A stretch of 5,949 nucleotides of DNA. Source: Desulfobacteraceae bacterium. GTDB lineage: Bacteria; Desulfobacterota; Desulfobacteria; Desulfobacterales; Desulfobacteraceae. The DNA is taken from the NCBI GenBank assembly GCA_022712835.1, contig JAFLJU010000026.1, forward strand, positions 1 to 5,949. Direction: 5' to 3'. How positions within the stretch are numbered: the stretch's first letter is position 1; each line of letters starts with the position of its first letter. Positions 1-4,817 of this stretch are shown here, in pieces. Both the position numbers and the translations under genes were made by a program. The notes beneath the pieces were generated by a model, which was not told the origin of the DNA, did not search any database, and worked only from the letters and a program-made list of their open reading frames with translations.

Positions 1-1181
1 CGGGAACGGGTAATGCTAAAAGGCCCTTTATACCCCACCAGAATTCTGGTTCTTCCGGGCAAATCATCCCAATCTGAAATTTTTGATCCTGGATACACCC
101 GGCCCGAGGGAAGAAAATATATGGTGGAGTCCTCCCGGTATGCAAGCCCTGCATGGGACCAGGCCGTCATGTTGTCGGAAATAATTTTTACCGGGGTCTG
201 GGCCTGGATCTTAATAACGGCAGGTTCCACATTCTGGTTTAAAATCACCTTGGTGTTTATTGGCAAACGATTCCAGCCAATGGTGCTGCTAATCCTGTTC
301 CCCGGAAGAGTGCGTCCGTCGGGAAGCAGATAGACCGTTGTTTTATCATCGTAATCCCCACCGGCAATGGACCAGGCAGAATTGGTCCTGGATATATAAT
401 TGGATCCATATTTAACAGGATCTTTCACCGGGGCCGGTCCCTTGAAAGGGGACCCATAAAATACCCCGACCAGTTCCGGATCTGCCATCAACCTTCTTGC
501 CCGGACATCCGGATCATATTTCCAACTGGATCCAAGTCTGGCTTTGGCACGGTTAAAATTTTTTGCACATCTTTTCCGACCCCGGTGATTTTTATGAAAC
601 CAGGGATTGGGTTTTCCATAGGCAATCTGGCTGTGGGTGAGCACAGAACGGTCATCCAGACGGTAAACCTTTTGTAAAATGTCCAGCAGGATTCCCAAAG
701 AGAGATATTGCCGATCGGTAATGGGGGCGTTGTGATATCCGACCAACTCAATGCCCAGGGAAAAATCACTGACATTGTCCCTGGCATTCCACATGGAAAG
801 CCCTGCATGATCTGCCCGGTATTGTTTACCTAGGATTTTATAGGTATTCCCGTTTCTGGCAATCACATAATGGGCGTGTCCCCCGGGTGTTTTATATCCG
901 CTTTTAAATTGTTTGCCTTTCGATACCACTCGAAGGGTGGCACCAAGACCAAGCTCAGAGGTATGAACAATAATATTACGGGTCTTCCTGCGGTTTTTCT
1001 TTTGGAAATGGGGATTCAGGCGGGAACGATGATCAATCAGGTTTGCCTGAAATTTTTGATATTGGGATTGGCTGTAGCCGTCGGATAGACAGGGATTCCC
1101 CAAGATACACACGAGGAGACACAAAAGGATAAGCCAACCCCATCTCCATGGACCGGCCATCAAATCACAGATCGCAGTCAT
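1..1181 (-). CDS. Exported N-acetylmuramoyl-L-alanine amidase (Amidase_2/T7 lysozyme fold), 3' end cut by window
   Basis: Predicted zinc amidase that cleaves the bond between N-acetylmuramic acid and L-alanine in peptidoglycan, acting outside the cytoplasmic membrane. The frame is open from 1181 to the window edge, giving 393 residues with no stop, so the C-terminus is missing. A hydrophobic segment (residues about 14-28) after a short basic N-terminus acts as signal peptide or anchor; no good lipobox is present. The amidase domain spans about 65-215. H73 (IIVHTSE), H183 (LTHSQIAYG) and C205 (GRKRCAKNF) fit the His-His-Cys zinc triad of T7 lysozyme. Y105 in HAHYVI and K203 two residues before the cysteine match its catalytic Tyr and Lys. 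Residues about 268-314 and 339-383 form two similar repeats (AWS-AG, Y-LP-GR, PG, IS) of unknown role. The start at 1181 has no clear ribosome site; an in-frame ATG at 1160 is a real alternative. The fold is confident, the biological role (cell-wall recycling, division or lysis) is not. Confidence 0.85.
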   Translation of the reverse strand, partial: MTAICDLMAGPWRWGWLILLCLLVCILGNPCLSDGYSQSQYQKFQANLIDHRSRLNPHFQKKNRRKTRNIIVHTSELGLGATLRVVSKGKQFKSGYKTPGGHAHYVIARNGNTYKILGKQYRADHAGLSMWNARDNVSDFSLGIELVGYHNAPITDRQYLSLGILLDILQKVYRLDDRSVLTHSQIAYGKPNPWFHKNHRGRKRCAKNFNRAKARLGSSWKYDPDVRARRLMADPELVGVFYGSPFKGPAPVKDPVKYGSNYISRTNSAWSIAGGDYDDKTTVYLLPDGRTLPGNRISSTIGWNRLPINTKVILNQNVEPAVIKIQAQTPVKIISDNMTAWSHAGLAYREDSTIYFLPSGRVYPGSKISDWDDLPGRTRILVGYKGPFSITRS

Positions 1182-1183
1182 TT

Positions 1184-1211
1184 ATTATAGAAAATTTTAA
1201 GTTGTTGGTAA
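1184..1211 (-). promoter_or_regulatory. Candidate sigma-70 promoter for the amidase gene
   Basis: On the minus strand, TTACCA (1211-1206) and a perfect TATAAT (1189-1184) are separated by 16 bases. Transcription would begin about 7 bases after the -10 box, which falls inside the ATG at 1181. If this promoter is used, the downstream in-frame ATG at 1160 becomes the likelier start, or the message is nearly leaderless. The rest of the gap between the toxin-like gene and the amidase (1182-1296) shows no clear terminator. Confidence 0.4.
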
Positions 1212-1296
1212 TATACAGATCCATTCATGTCCGGCACTATAACAGGGGGATCACAAATGATAAACAATTAATCAGAGATAAGGCAAAAACAGCGTT

Positions 1297-1770
1297 CTAT
1301 CCGACCAACCCTTTAAAAACCCGCCGCAGATCCTTCTGGGTAATCCGGGGAAAACATAGGGTTTCAAAGGGATCTTTCATGGACACTTGCGTTCCGGGTA
1401 TCCGGGCACACGGTGTCTCAACCAGATGTTCGTGCATTTTAAGCTCGGTTTTATGTGGTCTTTTCTTACGATTGATATCCAACCAGTTGTCTGCACTGTC
1501 ATGATCACCCACAAACAAGACATAAATGACGTTTTCATCACTGATACAAATCAGACGAAAACCACTGCCAAGGTCAAACTTGAGGCAGTTTTTCACCCGT
1601 TTATCGGTTTTCCTTTTGAGCAGTCCGGCGCTGGCAGGCGCTTCCCCCAGGGCCAGGGCATCCATGATGCGCCTGGCCCGGGCCGCCGAAATGCAGGCCG
1701 GTTTTGCCTGTTGTGCCAGGCTTTCCAATTGTCGTTCCATCCTAGGGTAAACGTACACCTGTTTGGGCAT
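1297..1770 (-). CDS. RelE/ParE-superfamily toxin-like protein with C-terminal extension; no antitoxin seen
   Basis: 157-residue cytoplasmic protein. Residues about 1-100 look like the RelE/ParE toxin fold: an N-terminal helical part rich in Arg and Ala (15-45), a K-L-K-like turn (LLKRKTDKRVKNCLKF, 50-65), then beta strands ending in GFRLICISDENVIYVLFVG (70-88) and the GDHDSADNWL signature (88-97), which resembles the G-x-H-D...W ending of many ParE/RelE-like proteins. Family members usually cleave mRNA on the ribosome or poison gyrase, but no catalytic residue can be assigned here. About 55 extra residues (103-157, basic, ending in a DLRRVFKGL helix) go beyond the usual toxin length of about 90-110. 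The start is supported by GGAGG at 1782-1778, seven bases before the ATG. No antitoxin-sized ORF flanks it; only a 17-codon ORF lies just upstream. It may be an orphan toxin, a domesticated relative or a non-toxic family member. The fold assignment is by pattern only. Confidence 0.7.
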   Translation of the reverse strand: MPKQVYVYPRMERQLESLAQQAKPACISAARARRIMDALALGEAPASAGLLKRKTDKRVKNCLKFDLGSGFRLICISDENVIYVLFVGDHDSADNWLDINRKKRPHKTELKMHEHLVETPCARIPGTQVSMKDPFETLCFPRITQKDLRRVFKGLVG

Positions 1771-1777
1771 TATGGGT

Positions 1778-1782
1778 CCTCC
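1778..1782 (-). promoter_or_regulatory. Shine-Dalgarno site of the toxin-like gene
   Basis: GGAGG on the minus strand lies seven bases before the ATG at 1770. It fixes that start and sits in the 15-base gap after the stop of the upstream small ORF, so translation of the two could be coupled. Confidence 0.75.
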
Positions 1783-1785
1783 ACA

Positions 1786-1839
1786 TTATCCGCAACAGGA
1801 TCCGGTGCTGCCACAGGACCCTATGATCCCCGTGGCCAT
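1786..1839 (-). CDS. Possible 17-residue cysteine-rich small ORF or leader peptide
   Basis: Reads MATGIIGSCGSTGSCCG and then TAA; an in-frame TAG at 1854-1852 closes it on the upstream side. Three of the last nine residues are Cys. The 3' half is an imperfect 18-base DNA repeat encoding GSCG and then GSCC. The stop is 15 bases before the ATG of the toxin-like gene, with that gene's GGAGG in between. The initiation site is weak: only GGGA four bases before the ATG. The ATG would sit in the loop of a short hairpin with CCCCG/CGGGG arms. It could be a leader peptide whose translation affects the downstream gene, a metal- or thiol-binding micropeptide, a modified-peptide precursor, or chance. I do not recognise a family, and no maturation enzyme is in the window. 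Low confidence that it is translated. Confidence 0.3.
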   Translation of the reverse strand: MATGIIGSCGSTGSCCG

Positions 1840-1886
1840 TTTTCCCGGGGCCTAGGAGATCTGTTTACCTTCCATTGGATTGTATG

Positions 1887-1913
1887 ATTATAAAAAACTT
1901 AGAAGATTAACAA
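1887..1913 (-). promoter_or_regulatory. Candidate sigma-70 promoter for the small ORF and toxin-like gene
   Basis: On the minus strand, TTGTTA (1913-1908) and a perfect TATAAT (1892-1887) are separated by 15 bases, slightly shorter than ideal. The predicted start of transcription near 1880 leaves a leader of about 40 bases before the small ORF and about 110 before the toxin-like gene. It lies in the strongly A+T-rich spacer (about 1870-2085) between the chemoreceptor hairpin and the toxin-like gene, in which I see no convincing coding sequence on either strand. Confidence 0.45.
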
Positions 1914-2085
1914 ATTGATAATTTGTATGAGATTTGTGATTGTTATGGAATTTTTTTATATTTTGTCCCTGAACTTTTTTTATGGATACGCGATCTTTAG
2001 GTTTTGTACCCATGGTCAAGGAAGCAAACATGTTTACGAAAAAAAATTGGACGTAAAGGATATTGCAAAGACGTTGCAGATAGAG

Positions 2086-2119
2086 CATTCAGGGGCCGGA
2101 AGAACCCGGCCCCTGAATG
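2086..2119 (-). terminator. Strong hairpin after the chemoreceptor gene (probable terminator, atypical)
   Basis: Perfect 14-bp inverted repeat: arms 2086-2099 and 2106-2119, CATTCAGGGGCCGG against its complement, with a 6-base loop. It begins 12 bases past the chemoreceptor stop codon. The stem is very G+C-rich within an A+T-rich spacer. Unlike a classical intrinsic terminator, the T-tract on the minus strand precedes the stem and none follows it. It may terminate weakly, protect the 3' end of the message, or work with Rho. Confidence 0.55.
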
Positions 2120-2131
2120 TTAAAAAAAATG

Positions 2132-4135
2132 TTACACTTTAAACTGGCCCACCATCTCATCAAGCTTGGCCGCAAGTTTTGACAGGTCTTCGGCACTCAG
2201 GCTGACCTGACCGCTTCTATCCGCCATTTCACTGGAAGACTGGTTCACATCTGAGATATCTTTTGTAATTTCAGCCACAACAATGGAGCTTTCGCTCACA
2301 TTCTGGTTCACCTCTTCAATTCCCTGGGAGGCCTGGGAAATATTCTCAGAAATCTCACTTGTGGCAGAAGATTGTTCCTCCACTGCCGTGGCAATGGTAG
2401 CAACGATATCGTTCACTTCGGAAATAACAGTGGAAATTTCGTTCATCCCGACCAGGGTGCCAGAAGAACTTTCCTGAATATTGTCTATTTTTGCCTTAAT
2501 ATCCATGGAGGCTTCCGAGGTCTGCTTGGCAAGATCCTTGATTTCATTGGCCACAACGGCAAAGCCCTTACCGGCCTCCCCTGCCCGTGCAGCCTCAATG
2601 GTGGCGTTCAGGGACAAAAGGTTGACCTGCTCAGAAATATCGGTAATGGTTTCCACCACCTGGCCGATGGCCTGGGCAGCCGCTCCCAATTCGTTCATTT
2701 TATCCGTTGATTCGTTGACTTTTTCCACGGCATTAAGAGAAATCAACCTGGCTTTTTCCGCATTTTGTGCAATCTCGTTGATGGTGGAACTCATCTCCTC
2801 GGCCGCAGATGCCACCGTATTGATGTTGGTGCTGGACTGCTCCATGGCAGCGGATACCGAATTCATATTATTGGTCATCTCTTCGGCTGCCGCAGCCACC
2901 GTATTAGATTTTTCAGCTGTTTTTTCCGCACCGCCAGACATCTCTTCGGAGATAGCGGATAATTCCGTGGAAGAAGAGGATAGGGTGTCCACCCCCTGCT
3001 TGATATCGGTGATCATGGTATGGAGCTTGTCAATGAAGGTATTAAATGCGGTGGAAAGAATTCCCACTTCGTCTTTGCTTGAAACTATCAACCGCTTGGT
3101 TAGGTCCCCGTCCCCTTCGGAAATATCCTTGAGCCCTGCCACGGCGTCATTAATGGGTTTGATAATCTGTAAAGAAACGACAAAAATCAAAAATCCTACA
3201 ACCAGCATGACAATGACCCCGACAAAACTATTGTATTTGATCATTTCATTGACCGCCGTCATGAACTCCTCTTTATTCTGGGTAACACCAAGACTCCATC
3301 CGGTTGAAGGGATAGCGGCAAACCCCGCCACCTTGTCAACCCCTTTGAAGGTATACCCTTCCACACCGGATTCCTGGGCCATCATCCGCCGGGTGATTTC
3401 CTCCATGCCCTTGAGGGTTTTTAGATCCAGTTTGAAAATAAAGTCTTTATTGGGATGGGCAAGGGTAATCCCCTCTTTAGTAATCATAAAGGGATATCCG
3501 GTTGTTCCGATTTTAACTGAGGTCAACTTTTGAGACAGGGCGTCCAGTTTCAGGACCGCACCGAAAACCCCGCCAAATTTTCCGGATTTGGTTTTAATTG
3601 GTACGGAAAGGACTATCACTGGCAGCCCGCTGGCCTTTGATTTGATAGGGGTACTAATCATACTTCGGCCGGCCTTACCCGCCTGAAAATAATTCCTATT
3701 CGATATATTGTCCTTCTTTTTTCGTCGGATACCGCCAACACTGTCGGCAATGGTTGTCCCGTCAGCATTTGAGACAAAAAACAAACCATAGGACCCACCG
3801 ATTTTTTTATGAACCGCGCCCAAATATTGATCCAGTTTTTCAAGGGCCGCCATGGAAGCCTCCATTCCATTTTCCGCTACCTGGTTCACGGTGTCCACCA
3901 GAAGTGGGGTCAGGGCCATTTCATCGGCAAATTTGACTTCTCCCTCTATAAACATTTCCGCTGTTCCGGCCAAACCCTTGGCCACCTGAAAGGCAGAGTT
4001 TTCTCCATTTGCCACAAGGGCCTTTGATGCCGTTTTAATGGAAATAATGCCAACTATCAACATAGGCACCAACACCGCCAGCATCCCACCGCCAATTAAT
4101 TTCACACTCAACTTCAGGTCTCTCAGTTTTTGCAT
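2132..4135 (-). CDS. Methyl-accepting chemotaxis protein, dCache sensor, HAMP and signalling domains
   Basis: Transmembrane chemoreceptor of 667 residues that senses a ligand in the periplasm and controls the CheA kinase through CheW. In order: cytoplasmic start, TM1 about 14-33, periplasmic double-Cache domain about 35-295 (distal-module features GGSYGLFFVSNADG and NRNYF near 113-150), TM2 about 303-325, HAMP about 326-378, then a long coiled coil. The hairpin tip is EQVNLLSLNATIEAARAGEAG (about 502-522), with Ser and Thr replacing the usual Ala residues. Glu/Ala-rich heptads flanking it (AAAAEEM, AVEEQSSATSEI) are likely methylation regions. No C-terminal CheR-binding pentapeptide; it ends GQFKV. 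The residues after NYF do not show the Asp of the amino-acid-binding dCache subfamily, so the ligand is unknown. An ATG at 4153 is in frame, but AAGGAGG (4148-4142) lies six bases before the ATG at 4135, so I choose 4135. It probably shares a transcript with the pseudo-receiver gene 49 bases upstream. Confidence 0.95.
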   Translation of the reverse strand: MQKLRDLKLSVKLIGGGMLAVLVPMLIVGIISIKTASKALVANGENSAFQVAKGLAGTAEMFIEGEVKFADEMALTPLLVDTVNQVAENGMEASMAALEKLDQYLGAVHKKIGGSYGLFFVSNADGTTIADSVGGIRRKKKDNISNRNYFQAGKAGRSMISTPIKSKASGLPVIVLSVPIKTKSGKFGGVFGAVLKLDALSQKLTSVKIGTTGYPFMITKEGITLAHPNKDFIFKLDLKTLKGMEEITRRMMAQESGVEGYTFKGVDKVAGFAAIPSTGWSLGVTQNKEEFMTAVNEMIKYNSFVGVIVMLVVGFLIFVVSLQIIKPINDAVAGLKDISEGDGDLTKRLIVSSKDEVGILSTAFNTFIDKLHTMITDIKQGVDTLSSSSTELSAISEEMSGGAEKTAEKSNTVAAAAEEMTNNMNSVSAAMEQSSTNINTVASAAEEMSSTINEIAQNAEKARLISLNAVEKVNESTDKMNELGAAAQAIGQVVETITDISEQVNLLSLNATIEAARAGEAGKGFAVVANEIKDLAKQTSEASMDIKAKIDNIQESSSGTLVGMNEISTVISEVNDIVATIATAVEEQSSATSEISENISQASQGIEEVNQNVSESSIVVAEITKDISDVNQSSSEMADRSGQVSLSAEDLSKLAAKLDEMVGQFKV

Positions 4136-4141
4136 CCTTTT

Positions 4142-4148
4142 CCTCCTT
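4142..4148 (-). promoter_or_regulatory. Shine-Dalgarno site deciding the chemoreceptor start
   Basis: AAGGAGG on the minus strand is six bases before the ATG at 4135. It would lie inside the coding sequence if the upstream ATG at 4153 were used, and that ATG has no comparable site. This supports a protein starting MQKLRDLKL rather than MKRRKRM. Confidence 0.8.
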
Positions 4149-4166
4149 TTCATCTCAATCTTTGCA

Positions 4167-4180
4167 TTATTTATAAATAA
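4167..4180. repeat. 14-bp perfect A+T palindrome between pseudo-receiver and chemoreceptor genes
   Basis: TTATTTATAAATAA is its own reverse complement and occupies part of the 49-base gap between the two genes. It could be an operator, an A+T-rich translation enhancer, or low-complexity chance in an A+T-rich spacer. Confidence 0.4.
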
Positions 4181-4184
4181 ATTA

Positions 4185-4577
4185 TCATCTATTAATGATT
4201 GCCCTTGCTTCCATCAAATTTATAAGTATTCCCTTCACCACGGCAGGCAGAAGTTCATCACTGTCAAAGGCACCGGTCACCACCCTGGGGTATAATTTAT
4301 ATGCACGGACAAAAAGGTCTGTCTTTTTGCCCGTAAAATAGATCACCAATTTTATATCCATAAAGTCCATCTCCACGGATTCCAGAAAACCCATGTCTTT
4401 TTTTCCATCAACAAAAAAAATCACCAGGGTTTCGCCGGCAAAACAGGAAGCGGATGCTTGTTTAAATTCTTTTTGATCCCTGGCATATTCCAGGCGGACA
4501 CTCCCAACAGCAGTTATCACCTGCTCAATGCGTTTGGTAATTCCATGATCCTGTCGGCTATAAATCAGGACTTTCAT
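4185..4577 (-). CDS. Small CheY-like protein, probably a degenerate (pseudo-)receiver
   Basis: 130-residue soluble protein whose predicted pattern of alternating strands and helices resembles a response-regulator receiver: strand KVLIY (2-6), helix 12-23, strand about 27-31, strand LVIFFVDG (51-58), strand IKLVIYFTG (75-83), strand PRVVTGAF (97-104), final helix 107-123. The length is right for a stand-alone receiver. The acidic pair expected after strand 1 is replaced by SRQD. The residue that should accept phosphate at the end of strand 3 aligns with Phe in LVIFF, unless D57 two residues later serves. The usual Lys-Pro in strand 5 is absent. If it is a receiver, it probably acts without phosphorylation, as a docking or inhibitory partner. 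AGGGGA (4590-4585), seven bases before the ATG, supports the start. It lies between a sigma-54 activator and a chemoreceptor, which suggests a signalling role; the function is inference. It could also be an unrelated alpha/beta protein. Confidence 0.7.
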   Translation of the reverse strand: MKVLIYSRQDHGITKRIEQVITAVGSVRLEYARDQKEFKQASASCFAGETLVIFFVDGKKDMGFLESVEMDFMDIKLVIYFTGKKTDLFVRAYKLYPRVVTGAFDSDELLPAVVKGILINLMEARAIINR

Positions 4578-4701
4578 TGGTTCGTCCCCTGGCTAAAGCG
4601 ATTATTTCAATCTTACTAAAATTTATATCTCAAGAAATGTACCAGAACTTGCCAGAAAGCATAATAAAACAAATTGCCTATAATTACGATAAGTTATGCG
4701 A

Positions 4702-4753
4702 TGTTGCGATTTACTATTTTTTAATAAAAATCTTCTTTTCTTGTATCGCAACA
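4702..4753. repeat. Inverted repeat TGTTGCGAT / ATCGCAACA in the pseudo-receiver upstream region
   Basis: Nine-base arms at 4702-4710 and 4745-4753 are perfect reverse complements separated by 34 A+T-rich bases. TGCGAT also occurs at 4697-4702, eight bases before the copy at 4705-4710. The right arm overlaps TTGTATCGCAA (4741-4751), which resembles the two palindromes further upstream. The arrangement suggests protein-binding sites able to bridge a promoter; no regulator is identified. Confidence 0.4.
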
Positions 4754-4764
4754 CTTTTTTTGTT

Positions 4765-4794
4765 TTGTGACACAAGAAAAATGTTGTGTCACAA
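4765..4794. promoter_or_regulatory. Paired palindromic operators TTGTGACACAA and TTGTGTCACAA
   Basis: Two 11-base palindromes at 4765-4775 and 4784-4794, with centres 19 bp apart, differ only at the central base (A or T) and so are also exact inverted repeats of each other. Each fits TTGT-N3-ACAA, the general form TNGT-N3-ACNA bound by FadR-type GntR regulators, although other dimeric regulators recognise similar sites. They lie 190-220 bases upstream of the pseudo-receiver ATG and 24-53 bases after the sigma-54 activator stop. As RNA they would make an 11-bp hairpin with an 8-base loop but no following U-tract, so an operator is favoured over a terminator. The remaining spacer (4578-4817) is A+T-rich and shows no gene. 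Confidence 0.5.
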
Positions 4795-4817
4795 CTAAGG
4801 GGGATGACGATTATCGC

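Noticed and set aside
488..808. 106-codon minus-strand ORF.
   Set aside because: It is an out-of-frame shadow of the amidase gene, which carries the zinc-site motifs in another frame that is open through the left edge.
1888..2088. Minus-strand ORF of 66 codons in the A+T-rich spacer.
   Set aside because: It has low-complexity A+T-driven composition, no ribosome site was seen, and it overlaps the promoter candidate for the downstream gene.
1915..2142. Plus-strand ORF of 75 codons, including an SD-like AAGGA before ATG at 2030 and an A8 run that a one-base slip would join to the KDIAKTLQIE frame.
   Set aside because: Its 3' part runs through the perfect hairpin and into the antisense of the chemoreceptor end, its composition is A+T-driven, and no domain is recognisable. 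The AAGGA-led frame itself gives only eight codons (MFTKKNWT).
2481..3533. 350-codon plus-strand ORF opposite the chemoreceptor.
   Set aside because: It is the antisense frame of the Ser/Ala/Glu-rich coiled coil, which produces long open reverse frames. The minus-strand gene has full domain support.
4765..4794. Intrinsic terminator for the sigma-54 activator gene.
   Set aside because: The inverted repeat could form an 11-bp hairpin, but the stem is A+T-moderate and is followed by AAACAAAAAAA on the transcript strand rather than U residues. The self-palindromic halves favour operators.
4765..4794. CRP-type site TGTGA-N6-TCACA.
   Set aside because: TGTGA and TCACA are present but separated by 18 bases, not 6. 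Each 11-mer has only a single-base centre.
4577..4798. 73-codon plus-strand ORF in the spacer upstream of the pseudo-receiver gene.
   Set aside because: It is A+T-driven, has no ribosome site or recognisable motif, and overlaps the inverted repeats and the regulatory region.
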